From Planktotalea sp. (GTDB lineage: Bacteria > Pseudomonadota > Alphaproteobacteria > Rhodobacterales > Rhodobacteraceae): a stretch of 14,937 nt of DNA. The DNA lies in contig JAHEGL010000005.1 in NCBI GenBank assembly GCA_024645145.1, positions 1-14,937 on the forward strand, given 5' to 3'. Under the pieces are notes generated by a model. That model was not told the origin of the DNA, made no database searches, and was given only the letters and a program-made list of their open reading frames with translations. Position numbers and translations under genes: made by a program. Below, one piece after another: positions 1 to 7,473 of the stretch (the first letter of the stretch is position 1; each line of letters opens with the position of its first letter).

Positions 1-1
1 G

Positions 2-1076
2 GCCGCCGTCGCGCTGTGTGCCGTGTTGTTAGAGCGCCGCGCGATCAGTTTGCGCGCTGTCGCAATGGCTGCGATCATTATTCTGCTAAGACGCTCAGAA
101 GCGATCACTGGCCCCGGGTTTCCAATGTCTTTTGCGGCAACCACAGCATTGGTTGTTGTGTTCAATGCCCTCAGTCAGCGTAACGCGGGTCGTCTACCAA
201 AGAGTTTCGCTTGGAATTTGGTTACCGGCACTGTGATTTCATCTGCCGTTGCGGGTTTGCCGACGCTGCCCATTTCTGCTACACATTTTAACAACATCGC
301 AGTTCGGCCTGATCGCGAACCTTTTGTCTGTGCCGCTCATGGGGATATGGGTCATTCCCTTGGCGGTGCTCGTGATCTGTTTGCTGCCTTTTGGGCTTGA
401 GTGGCTGCCTTTGCGCGCGATGGGGTGGGGGCTCAATTGGATTTTAGGGGTGGCAGACGAGGTATCAAACTGGGACGGGGCGATACAAAAAGTGCCAGCA
501 CCGCCGCCTTGGGCGCTTTTTGCACTGTGCATGGGATTGCTTGTTATGGCTCTTATGGCCAGTCGTGCGCGATTTGTCGGTATGGTTCCTATATGCGCGG
601 CTCTTTTTACTTGGGCGACTGTTCAGCGACCGGACATTCTGATCTCTGGCTCAGGGTCATTAGTAGGGGTCTTAAGCGAAAAAGGCCGTGTTCTGAGCAA
701 GGCGAAAGGTTCCGGCTTCGTCGCAAGTGTTTGGTTAGAGAACGATGGTGATCCCCGATTTCAAGACACTGCTGCGATTGAATGGTCACACAACGACAAG
801 ATGCGCTTTGGAGATGGGCACATTCATGCGGCGGCTGGCAAACGGGGCTTGCGCGCGTTTCAGGGCTGTCAGACCTCATACATCGTTGTTTTTTCGGAAA
901 AATTCACGGGCACTGCGACATGTGGCATCTTCGATCAAACCCGTTTGCGCGAAACGGGCAACGTTGCAATTTGGCTGTTACCGGCTGGTCAGTTGGACAT
1001 GAAAACGGCCCGCCAAATGGCAGGCCGTCGTTTATGGAATGACAAAACGCTGCGAAAACAGCGCTTTGACTATTAG
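2..1076 (+). pseudogene. comEC: ComEC/Rec2-type DNA uptake channel, 3' part, with a frameshift
   Basis: ComEC is the inner-membrane channel that carries single-stranded DNA into the cytoplasm during transformation. The 5' part lies outside the window. One frame runs open from base 2 to about 299 and carries the family core, with GPGFPMSFAATTAL and SSAVAGLPTLPISATHFNNIA. It then slips: the same frame stops at 398-400. The expected continuation, QFGLIANLLSVPLMG, appears in another frame and runs to the TAG at 1074-1076. Restoring two bases (reading GCGC for GC near 299-301) would join the frames seamlessly. The downstream part has several hydrophobic segments and a soluble tail starting around DILISGSGSLVGVL; no metallo-beta-lactamase domain is visible before the stop. 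As read, the protein loses its C-terminal third or more. A sequencing error is the main alternative to a true pseudogene. The stop overlaps the lexA stop on the other strand. Confidence 0.85.
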
Positions 1077-1771
1077 TAGCTGCGGATCAAGCCGACCAAA
1101 CGCCCTTGGACTTTAACTTGCTCATGCGAGAAAAAGCGCGTCTCGTAAGCGGGGTTGGCCGCTTCCAAAGCGATGGTTGTGCCGTTGCGGTGGAACCGCT
1201 TCAGCGTCGCTTCCTGATCCTCGACAAGGGCCACCACGATATCGCCGTTGTTTGCTGTATTGGTTTCACGGATCATAACGGTATCACCATCGTTGATCCC
1301 AGCGTCGATCATCGAATCCCCCTTTACTTCAAGGGCATAGTGTTCGCCCGGACCAGATAACATCTGGCTTGGGACTGCCACATTGTGCGACGCATGTGCG
1401 ATGGCTTCTATTGGAACACCCGCAGCGATCTGACCCATAACAGGCAATTCAATCGCGCCAACGGCTTCCACCGGCATTGCGTAACGCGGGGCAGGAACGT
1501 CAGGTTTGCCACACTCGACAACACGCGGAACGAAGCCCGCAGGCGCCATACCCATGCTGTTAGGCAGTTTGACGATTTCGATAGCACGGGCCCGATGCGC
1601 AAGACGGCGGATAAAGCCGCGCTCTTCCAAAGCGGTAATCAGACGGTGAATGCCAGATTTAGACCGTAAATCGAGCGCTTCCTTCATTTCGTCAAACGAA
1701 GGGGGAACACCATCCCGTTGCACACGTTTATTGATAAACTCCAGCAAATCGAGTTGTTTTTTGGTCAGCAT
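1073..1771 (-). CDS. lexA: LexA, SOS response transcriptional repressor / self-cleaving protease
   Basis: LexA represses DNA-damage genes and is inactivated by RecA-stimulated self-cleavage. The 232 residues show an N-terminal winged helix-turn-helix (about 1-65, with [13 protein letters not shown] and the recognition-helix region [16 protein letters not shown]), a long linker, and a C-terminal S24-type protease domain. The cleavage site is Ala117-Gly118 in QIAAGVP. The catalytic pair is Ser153 in [10 protein letters not shown] and Lys191 in ATLKRF, so the protein looks functional. The length and long linker fit alphaproteobacterial LexA, which is longer than the E. coli protein. The ATG at 1771 has a strong AGGAGG 8-9 bases upstream. 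It is the last gene of the trpG-to-lexA run but has its own promoter and SOS box at 1804-1832, implying autoregulation. Its TAA overlaps the convergent comEC stop by four bases. Confidence 0.97.
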   Translation of the reverse strand: MLTKKQLDLLEFINKRVQRDGVPPSFDEMKEALDLRSKSGIHRLITALEERGFIRRLAHRARAIEIVKLPNSMGMAPAGFVPRVVECGKPDVPAPRYAMPVEAVGAIELPVMGQIAAGVPIEAIAHASHNVAVPSQMLSGPGEHYALEVKGDSMIDAGINDGDTVMIRETNTANNGDIVVALVEDQEATLKRFHRNGTTIALEAANPAYETRFFSHEQVKVQGRLVGLIRSY

Positions 1772-1779
1772 ATCTGCAT

Positions 1780-1785
1780 CCTCCT
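1780..1785 (-). promoter_or_regulatory. lexA ribosome binding site (AGGAGG)
   Basis: A consensus AGGAGG on the minus strand, 8 bases before the ATG at 1771, fixes the lexA start. It is the strongest ribosome site I see in the window. Confidence 0.85.
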
Positions 1786-1803
1786 GCTGTGCAGTTTTGC
1801 TTT

Positions 1804-1818
1804 GTTCTACCGATGTTC
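1804..1818 (-). promoter_or_regulatory. LexA-binding SOS box (GTTC-N7-GTTC)
   Basis: The plus strand reads GTTCTACCGATGTTC, exactly GTTC-N7-GTTC, the direct-repeat LexA operator known from alphaproteobacteria. It lies 33 bases upstream of the lexA ATG and covers the -10 element and most of the spacer of the lexA promoter, so bound LexA should block RNA polymerase. A third GTTC at 1839-1842 lies on the other side of the -35 but not at N7 spacing. Confidence 0.9.
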
Positions 1819-1832
1819 CTGTTTTGTGTCAA
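1804..1832 (-). promoter_or_regulatory. lexA promoter (sigma-70 type)
   Basis: On the minus strand a perfect -35 TTGACA (1827-1832) is followed by a 17-base spacer and a -10 TAGAAC (1804-1809, four of six matches to TATAAT). Transcription should start near 1797, giving a leader of about 25 bases that holds the AGGAGG ribosome site at 1780-1785. The promoter sits in the 77-base gap after moeA, 17 bases past its stop codon, so lexA can be expressed independently of the upstream trp and molybdenum cofactor genes. Confidence 0.82.
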
Positions 1833-1849
1833 CGTTTTGTTCAGCTTCG

Positions 1850-3022
1850 TTAAATAGAAACAAACGTGATCGCGTCTCCAGCTTGTTTCGCATCCTCATG
1901 CGGCGGGCGCAGCAACAATGCGTTGGCTTTTGCCAGTACGCTTAAAAGCGCACTGTCTTGGCGTTCGAATGGGGTGATGACACCGTCAAAAACATGCGCG
2001 CGCATGTAGTGCGCTCGCGGGCCATTTGAGGGCATATCGTTGGCAAGTCTGGCACTCTGATGAGGGGCAGTGGCTTTGCCCAAGCCAAGCAAGGCCCGTA
2101 GCACAGGAAGGACAAAAATCTGCCCGCACACCATTGCTGATACGGGATTTCCGGGCAGTCCGATCATGGCAGCCTTGCCAAGTTTACCTGCCATGAGCGG
2201 TTTGCCAGGGCGCATCGCAACTTTGTAAAACGCACGTTGCATCCCGAGCTCTTCGGTGACGTCCGCAACCAGATCGTGATCCCCAACGGAAGCACCGCCG
2301 ATTGTTAAAATCAGATCCGCGCCTTGGGTCAACGCAAACGCAATCCGTAAAGCAGGCGCCGTGTCATGTGCAATCGGCAGCACGCGCACGTTTGCGCCGT
2401 TGGCTTCCAACATTGCTTTGAGACCAAATGTGTTGGACGCGATGATCTGATCGTCGCCAGGTGTCTCGCCGGGCATCACCAGTTCTGAACCGGTGGATAT
2501 AATCGCGATCTCTGGCTTGCGCGTGACGTTCACGTTTGAAATGTTCATCGAGGCTAGCAATGCAATAAGCTGTGGTGTCAAAACCTGCGGTGCATTCAGA
2601 GTTTCGCCAGTTTCAAAGTCAGTGCCCGCGGGGCGAATGTAGCTTTTGATCTCACGGGTGTCGCGGATCGTTATTTGACGCCCGATTGCATTAACGTCTT
2701 CTTGGATGACGATCCAATCGGCCCCAGTGGGAACCGGTGCACCTGTGAAAATGCGAACGGCTTCGCCTTCCAGCATTTTGTAGCCAAAACGCGCGCCGGC
2801 AGCGGATTCACCGATGACTTGAAGGGTGCGCCCAACTTGATAGTCGCTTTTGTAGATCGCATAGCCATCCATCGCAGAGGCTGCAAAAGGCGGCTGGTTA
2901 AGTTTGGCAAATACTGGCTGTGCAAGGGTGCGGCCATTGGCAGAGGTCAGCGCAACATTTTCGCTCTCAAGTGGTTCAACTAGCGCGAAAAGCTGCTCTA
3001 ACGCTTGCTCAACTGAGATCAT
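1850..3022 (-). CDS. moeA: MoeA, molybdopterin molybdenumtransferase
   Basis: MoeA inserts molybdate into adenylated molybdopterin, the last general step of molybdenum cofactor synthesis, in the cytoplasm. At 390 residues it has normal bacterial MoeA length. Visible signatures are [10 protein letters not shown] (46-55), [12 protein letters not shown] (91-102), STGSEL (176-181), the MoCF-fold motif GGASVGDHD (242-250), RPGKP (271-275) and GLPGNPVS (288-295). The C-terminal small domain is present. The ATG at 3022 overlaps the moaC stop in an ATGA arrangement, so the two are probably translationally coupled. The stop is followed by a 77-base gap carrying the lexA promoter. No key motif is missing. 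Confidence 0.96.
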   Translation of the reverse strand: MISVEQALEQLFALVEPLESENVALTSANGRTLAQPVFAKLNQPPFAASAMDGYAIYKSDYQVGRTLQVIGESAAGARFGYKMLEGEAVRIFTGAPVPTGADWIVIQEDVNAIGRQITIRDTREIKSYIRPAGTDFETGETLNAPQVLTPQLIALLASMNISNVNVTRKPEIAIISTGSELVMPGETPGDDQIIASNTFGLKAMLEANGANVRVLPIAHDTAPALRIAFALTQGADLILTIGGASVGDHDLVADVTEELGMQRAFYKVAMRPGKPLMAGKLGKAAMIGLPGNPVSAMVCGQIFVLPVLRALLGLGKATAPHQSARLANDMPSNGPRAHYMRAHVFDGVITPFERQDSALLSVLAKANALLLRPPHEDAKQAGDAITFVSI

Positions 3023-3495
3023 TTCGCTTCAAAGCGGCCGGATTTTCCGCCGTCCTTCAGCGTGACGTGGATGCCGCCGATCTCCATCGTTTTATCCACA
3101 GCTTTGATCATATCATAAACCGTCAAAGCAGCGGTGCTGACGGCTGTGAGCGCTTCCATTTCGACGCCTGTTTGCCCTGTAGTTTTGACAGTTGCACTGA
3201 TCTGAACACCCGGAAGCGCTGGGTCTAGTTCTAGATCAAGTGCGACTTTAGCGATGGGAAGGGGGTGGCAAAGCGGGATCAGTTCAGGAGTTTTCTTAGC
3301 CCCCATGATCCCTGCGAGTTGTGCAACGCTCAGTACATCACCCTTTTTCGCGCGCCCTGAGGAAATGATCTCAAACGCATCAGCGCTCATGCGGACCCAA
3401 CCTGTCGCGGTTGCAACGCGCGATGTGATCTCTTTCTCCGAGACATCGACCATGTGCGCTTCGCCTTCGGCGTTAAAATGCGTCAGCCCGCTCAT
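3019..3495 (-). CDS. moaC: MoaC, cyclic pyranopterin monophosphate synthase
   Basis: MoaC converts the MoaA product (3',8-cyclo-7,8-dihydro-GTP) to cyclic pyranopterin monophosphate, the first committed intermediate of molybdenum cofactor synthesis. The 158 residues match the family's usual size. Visible motifs are MVDVSEK (15-21), [13 protein letters not shown] (67-79), GVEMEAL (110-116), KAVDK (131-135) and the terminal GGKSGRF, which together contain the conserved active-site Lys, His and Asp residues. The ATG at 3495 overlaps the trpC stop (ATGA) and its own stop overlaps moeA, so it sits between two coupled junctions. moaA is not in the window. Confidence 0.97.
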   Translation of the reverse strand: MSGLTHFNAEGEAHMVDVSEKEITSRVATATGWVRMSADAFEIISSGRAKKGDVLSVAQLAGIMGAKKTPELIPLCHPLPIAKVALDLELDPALPGVQISATVKTTGQTGVEMEALTAVSTAALTVYDMIKAVDKTMEIGGIHVTLKDGGKSGRFEAK

Positions 3496-4310
3496 GCGCC
3501 CATGCCGGCACTGGTTGCAGGGGTGGCGAGTAACGCGCGCGTTGCGCCTTCAACGTCTTCTTGGCGCATCAGGCTTTCGCCGATCAAGAATGTGCGCGCG
3601 CCGTAGCGCGACATTTCTGCGAGGTCTGCTGGGGTGAACAGGCCGCTTTCGGAAATGATAAGGCGATCTTCGGGCACCATCCTGCTCAACTGGCGGGTGG
3701 TGTCCAGAGAGGTCTCAAACGTTTTCAGATTGCGATTGTTGATGCCCATGAGGGGGGACTTGAGCGCGGCGGCGCGTTCCAGTTCTTCGGCATCATGAAC
3801 TTCGAGCAAGACATCCATATCCCATTCAAAAGCACAGGCTTCCAACTCGGCCGCTTGAGCGTCAGACACGGAAGCAAGGATGATCAAAATGCAGTCCGCC
3901 CCAAGCGCACGTGCTTCGGCGACTTGATATGTGTCATACATAAAGTCTTTGCGCAAAGCGGGCAGGGCGACGGCGTCGCGCGCGGCGCTTAGAAATGACT
4001 TGGCCCCTTGAAAACTTGGCGTATCCGTTAGAACGGAAAGACAGGTTGCGCCCCCTTTTTCATAGGCCTGTGCGAGGGTTGCAGGATCAAAATCTTCGCG
4101 GATCAACCCTTTTGAGGGGGATGCTTTTTTCACCTCGGCAATCAGTCCATAGCCCTCGCGGGAGGCGCGCATCAAAGCCTGCGCAAAGCCACGTGTCGGA
4201 CTGGCGGCGCGTGCGTCGGCTTCGACGGCTTCAAGGGTTTTCGCCGCCTTGTCTGCAATAATTTCTTCGAGTTTATACGCTTTGATGCGATCTAGTGCCG
4301 TTTGCGTCAT
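3492..4310 (-). CDS. trpC: TrpC, indole-3-glycerol phosphate synthase
   Basis: TrpC closes the indole ring, converting carboxyphenylaminodeoxyribulose phosphate to indole-3-glycerol phosphate. The 272 residues form a stand-alone TIM-barrel enzyme; no TrpF domain is fused. Motifs seen are [11 protein letters not shown] (58-68, with the substrate-binding and catalytic lysine region), LRKDF (119-123), GINNRNL (189-195), ISESGL (219-224) and IGESLM (243-248). The ATG at 4310 has an AGGAA about 8 bases upstream. A 60-base gap separates it from trpD upstream, the loosest junction in the trpG-to-moeA run. Downstream it overlaps moaC by ATGA. Confidence 0.97.
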   Translation of the reverse strand: MTQTALDRIKAYKLEEIIADKAAKTLEAVEADARAASPTRGFAQALMRASREGYGLIAEVKKASPSKGLIREDFDPATLAQAYEKGGATCLSVLTDTPSFQGAKSFLSAARDAVALPALRKDFMYDTYQVAEARALGADCILIILASVSDAQAAELEACAFEWDMDVLLEVHDAEELERAAALKSPLMGINNRNLKTFETSLDTTRQLSRMVPEDRLIISESGLFTPADLAEMSRYGARTFLIGESLMRQEDVEGATRALLATPATSAGMGA

Positions 4311-4370
4311 GCTATATTCCTATGCCTTGCGCTCGGATCGGAGCGGGCGGTTATTCTAGAACAATCGAAG
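4311..4370 (-). other. trpD-trpC intergenic gap with small palindromes
   Basis: This 60-base gap holds an 8-base palindrome TTCTAGAA (4354-4361) and a 5-base inverted repeat CGCTC/GAGCG (4330-4334 and 4341-4345) around a 6-base loop. No T-run follows the hairpin, so it is not a convincing terminator. I see no clear promoter. Confidence 0.35.
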
Positions 4371-5384
4371 TTACGCCTGAGTTGCTGTTGCAAGCGCTTC
4401 GATCTTGTTTTTGGCGGCACCACTATCGATGCTGGTGCGTGCCATTTCGGCTCCGGCTTTGAGATCACTCGCTTTGCCGGCCACCAACAATGCAGCGGCA
4501 CTGTTTAGTAAAACGGCGTCGCGATAAGCAGACTTTTCACCGTTGAGTAGCGCGCGAAACGCAACGCCGTTTTCTTCCGGTGTACCGCCCATGATGTCTT
4601 CAAAGGGATGTTCTGGCAGGCCTGCATCGGCTGGGTGCACTTCAAATTCAGTGATTTTCTCGTCTGCCAAAGCGGCGACCCAAGACACACCTGCGATGCT
4701 TAGCTCATCCGTGCCATCACCGCCATGCACAAGCCATGCGGCCTTTGAGCCAAGCTGCCCTAGTATTTCGGCCATAGGGCGGATCAGGTCACGACGATAG
4801 GCTCCGGTCAGTTGGCGTTTCACTCCAGCCGGATTTGTCAAAGGGCCTAAAATGTTGAAAATTGTGCGTGTTCCAAGTTCTGCGCGTGTCGGCATAACGT
4901 GGCGCGTGGCAGGGTGGTGCATTGGGGCCATCATAAAGGCGATTCCGCATTTTGCGAGCGCGGCTTCCACCACATCAACACCGACCATCACATCAATGCC
5001 CATCTGACCCAGCGCATCTGCCGCACCTGATTTCGAGCTTAAGTTGCGATTGCCGTGTTTCGCCACAGGGACACCTGCACCGGCAACAACAAAGGCGGTC
5101 GCAGTCGAAATGTTGAGCGTCCCTTTGCCATCACCGCCTGTGCCAACGATATCCATAGCGCCATCAGGGGCTTTGACCGCGTTACATTTCGCGCGCATCA
5201 CAGAGGCGGCCGCAGCGTATTCATCGACCGTTTCACCGCGGGTTCTCATGGCCATCAACAAACCACCGATCTGGCTTGGCGTGGCTTCGCCTGTGAACAG
5301 GATTTCAAAGGCCGCTTCTGCCTCTTCGCGCGTCAAGGCGCGGTCCGCAGCGGCATCAATTAAGGGTTTTAACGCGTCGCTCAT
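4371..5384 (-). CDS. trpD: TrpD, anthranilate phosphoribosyltransferase
   Basis: TrpD transfers the phosphoribosyl group of PRPP to anthranilate, the second step of tryptophan synthesis. The 337 residues are typical. An N-terminal helical domain (1-70) precedes the nucleoside phosphorylase-like domain. PRPP and anthranilate binding motifs are visible: [14 protein letters not shown] (81-94), [12 protein letters not shown] (109-120), HHPA around 157 and [15 protein letters not shown] (171-185). The ATG at 5384 overlaps the trpG stop (ATGA), so it should be translated together with the glutaminase subunit. It is not fused to trpG, unlike in enteric bacteria. Confidence 0.97.
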   Translation of the reverse strand: MSDALKPLIDAAADRALTREEAEAAFEILFTGEATPSQIGGLLMAMRTRGETVDEYAAAASVMRAKCNAVKAPDGAMDIVGTGGDGKGTLNISTATAFVVAGAGVPVAKHGNRNLSSKSGAADALGQMGIDVMVGVDVVEAALAKCGIAFMMAPMHHPATRHVMPTRAELGTRTIFNILGPLTNPAGVKRQLTGAYRRDLIRPMAEILGQLGSKAAWLVHGGDGTDELSIAGVSWVAALADEKITEFEVHPADAGLPEHPFEDIMGGTPEENGVAFRALLNGEKSAYRDAVLLNSAAALLVAGKASDLKAGAEMARTSIDSGAAKNKIEALATATQA

Positions 5385-5962
5385 GCGGGAACCTTCATCG
5401 TCTTGAGGAAATTTTTCAGCATCGCATGCCCATGTTCGGACCGGATGGATTCGGGATGAAATTGAACACCGTGGATTGGGAGTTCAGAATGCTCTAACCC
5501 CATAATCGTACCATCGTCCAGTTCGGCTGTAATTTTCAATGAATTGGGAAGGCTGGTACGGTCAACGACAAGGGAATGATACCGCGTCGCTGCAAATGGG
5601 CTTGGAATGTCTTCGAAAAGGCCAGAGTTTGTATGTTTTATTTGGCCCATCTTACCGTGCACGATCCCATGACAGCGCACGACCTTACCGCCAAAAGCCT
5701 CGCCGATGGTCTGGTGCCCCAGACAAACGCCCATGAGCGGCGTTTTCGTATCAGCGGCCAAACGCACTATTTCCAAACAAATGCCTGCTTGCGCGGGTGC
5801 TTTTGGACCCGGAGAGAGCAAAACACCGGCCGGATTTAGCGACATTGCCTCGGCAGCGCTCATCGCGTCATTGCGGATCACTTTCACATCTGCGCCGAGC
5901 TCGCCCAGATAATGAACAAGGTTGTAGGTAAAGCTGTCGTAATTATCGATCAAAAGCAGCAT
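5381..5962 (-). CDS. trpG: TrpG, anthranilate synthase glutamine amidotransferase subunit (possibly shared with PabB)
   Basis: TrpG hydrolyses glutamine and passes ammonia to TrpE for anthranilate formation. The 193 residues are a complete class I glutamine amidotransferase starting [20 protein letters not shown]. The catalytic triad is visible: Cys80 in MGVCLGHQ, His169 and Glu171 in VQFHPES. The open frame reaches back to a TTG at 6037, but the conserved N-terminus begins at the ATG at 5962, so I use that start. Its ribosome site is weak (GAGAG about 7 bases upstream). It heads the trpGDC-moaC-moeA run, whereas its partner trpE lies 2.5 kb away on the same strand, separated by two unrelated genes. 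No pabA was seen here, so dual use for folate synthesis is possible but unproven. Confidence 0.95.
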   Translation of the reverse strand: MLLLIDNYDSFTYNLVHYLGELGADVKVIRNDAMSAAEAMSLNPAGVLLSPGPKAPAQAGICLEIVRLAADTKTPLMGVCLGHQTIGEAFGGKVVRCHGIVHGKMGQIKHTNSGLFEDIPSPFAATRYHSLVVDRTSLPNSLKITAELDDGTIMGLEHSELPIHGVQFHPESIRSEHGHAMLKNFLKTMKVPA

Positions 5963-6120
5963 GAAATCTCTCAAACTATCCCAAATTGTGCGCAAAGCGG
6001 CATCAGTTGGCACATACATGTTCAGGTCAGTGCGCAAGGGTCAAGAGGCCCCTTGTCTTGCGCCCCTCAAAGGGTCAAGCTTGCCACCAAACTGAGTATA
6101 GTGGTTAGGGCGGGCATATC
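5963..6120. promoter_or_regulatory. Divergent trpG / deacetylase regulatory region with direct and inverted repeats
   Basis: This 158-base stretch is the longest non-coding interval and must hold the start signals for trpG (leftward) and the deacetylase gene (rightward). It contains two copies of AAGGGTCAAG (6036-6045 and 6070-6079), 34 bases apart. On the minus strand each contains TTGACC, which resembles a -35 element, but neither is followed by a good -10. Inverted repeats GCGCAAG/CTTGCGC (6032-6038 and 6057-6063) and CAAGGG/CCCTTG (6035-6040 and 6050-6055) overlap, so only one could fold at a time. A TATAGT at 6097-6102 could be a rightward -10. I found no leader peptide rich in Trp codons. 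That a promoter region exists here is nearly certain from gene orientation; the individual elements are tentative. Confidence 0.5.
6032..6079. repeat. Duplicated decamer overlapping nested inverted repeats
   Basis: Direct copies of AAGGGTCAAG at 6036-6045 and 6070-6079 flank the right arm of the inverted repeat GCGCAAG (6032-6038) / CTTGCGC (6057-6063). The layout could be paired operator sites or a leader RNA with alternative hairpins. No regulator can be named from sequence. Confidence 0.55.
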
Positions 6121-7467
6121 GTGGCAAAAGGTGCGTTTTCAGGAGTGATTTGGGGGGCTGTTGTTGCAGTCGCTGGCGCTGGTGGTTTGTCGCTGGCTTA
6201 TCCTGGTTTTAAGCCGGGTGTCGCGCCCAGCGATGCTATGATGGAAAAGCCTGAGATGGCTGAAACAGAAACGGCACCTGTTGAAAGCGCGGCTGCACCC
6301 GAAAGTGAAGCTGTTGCAAGTGCGGAGCCCGATCAGTCTAACGTGACCGAGACGGAGGCTGTCGAGACTGAGAGCGTTGAGGTCGAAGCTGAAACAGACA
6401 TGGCTGAGGCAGAAATACCTTTGCCAGAAGCAGAAGAGGTTGCAGCAGCGCCAGCAAACGAAGAAGTGTTTGATCCCACTGTTGAGCCAGAGCCAATCCC
6501 AGAACCTACCGAAGCGGTCGAGCCAGAGGTCGCAGCCGCGCCAGAAGAAGACGCGGACCCAGCTACAACAGATCCAGTTGAAACCGCGCAAGCACCGACA
6601 GAAGAGCCAAGCACAGACGAAAGCGCGAATGCACAAGCGTCTGAAAGCATCACAGATGAGATCATCGCAGCGCTTCCTCAGCCCGAGCAAACTGTTGAAG
6701 ACCCTGCGCCTGCGGTCACGACAGGGCGTTTGCCGACGCTATCAGATGATGATGACGCTGATGCGCCAAGCGCTGTTGCGCCCCCTCCGTTTGAGCGATT
6801 TGCGTCGTCCTTCGAAGCTGACAGCGACAAGCCACGCATGGCGATTGTTCTGATCGACACGGGCGAAGGCGATCTTGGCGTCGAAGCTCTCGAGTCCTTT
6901 CCATATCCGCTGACCTTTGCTGTCGATACCAGCCAATCTGATGCGACGGATCGTATGCAGGTGTACCGCGAAAAAGGATTTGAAGTGTTTGCGCTTGTGG
7001 ACCTGCCACGCGGGGCAACACCATCAGACGTTGAAATCGCGATGAGCGCGCATTTATCTGCAGTTCCCGAGGCCGTTGGAATCTTGGAAGGTGTGGATAC
7101 AGGTGTCCAAACGAGCCGTGAAATGGCGGACCAGCTCACGCAGATTGTTTTGGCCAGTGGACATGGCATGCTGTTTCAGAAAAGCGGTCTTAACACTGCG
7201 CGAAAGCTGGCTGAGCGTGAAGGTATACCCGCTGGAACGGTGTTTCGCGATTTTGACGGCAATGATCTGTCGGCCAGCGTGATGCGACGTTTCCTTGATC
7301 AAGCAGCGTTCCGCGCGGGGCAAGAAGGCGGCGTCATTATGATGGGACGTCTTCGGGCAGAAACCATTTCAGCACTGCTGATCTGGGGCCTGGCGGATCG
7401 CGCGAGCCGTGTCGCTTTGGTGCCCGTCAGCCAGGTTCTTAAGCAAGACGGCGCGCCCGAAGGGTAA
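6121..7467 (+). CDS. Membrane-anchored divergent polysaccharide deacetylase family protein
   Basis: This 448-residue protein has three parts: one N-terminal transmembrane or uncleaved signal segment (about 6-30), a long low-complexity linker (about 40-237) rich in Glu, Ala, Pro, Thr and Asp, and a C-terminal domain (about 238-443). The domain begins KPRMAIVLIDTGEGDLG and ends with RFLDQAAFRAGQEGGVIMMG and ALLIWGLADRASRVALVP, which I recognise as the divergent polysaccharide deacetylase type (DUF610-like). The domain should face the periplasm, with the acidic linker spanning the gap to the wall; true deacetylase activity in this family is uncertain. The start is a GTG with AGGG 10 bases upstream; no upstream ATG is in frame, and the next Met (residue 40) would remove the membrane segment. 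It is read divergently from trpG and converges on the Sel1 gene, with six bases between stops. Confidence 0.8.
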   Translation: MAKGAFSGVIWGAVVAVAGAGGLSLAYPGFKPGVAPSDAMMEKPEMAETETAPVESAAAPESEAVASAEPDQSNVTETEAVETESVEVEAETDMAEAEIPLPEAEEVAAAPANEEVFDPTVEPEPIPEPTEAVEPEVAAAPEEDADPATTDPVETAQAPTEEPSTDESANAQASESITDEIIAALPQPEQTVEDPAPAVTTGRLPTLSDDDDADAPSAVAPPPFERFASSFEADSDKPRMAIVLIDTGEGDLGVEALESFPYPLTFAVDTSQSDATDRMQVYREKGFEVFALVDLPRGATPSDVEIAMSAHLSAVPEAVGILEGVDTGVQTSREMADQLTQIVLASGHGMLFQKSGLNTARKLAEREGIPAGTVFRDFDGNDLSASVMRRFLDQAAFRAGQEGGVIMMGRLRAETISALLIWGLADRASRVALVPVSQVLKQDGAPEG

Positions 7468-7473
7468 TGCGGC

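Noticed and set aside
1060..1090. Bidirectional terminator between comEC and lexA
   Set aside because: The genes overlap and no stem-loop with a T-run is present.
5963..6037. Extended trpG start at the TTG at 6037
   Set aside because: The family N-terminus begins at the ATG at 5962; the extra 25 residues are not conserved in character and would run through the repeat region.
5963..6120. Classical trp attenuator with a Trp-rich leader peptide
   Set aside because: No short frame with consecutive TGG codons and no terminator hairpin with a T-run is visible on the minus strand.
6139..6690. Long open frames on the minus strand opposite the acidic linker
   Set aside because: They come from the skewed codon use of Glu/Ala/Pro-rich DNA (Ser/Ala-rich or Cys/Phe-rich nonsense translations) and have no ribosome site or family resemblance.
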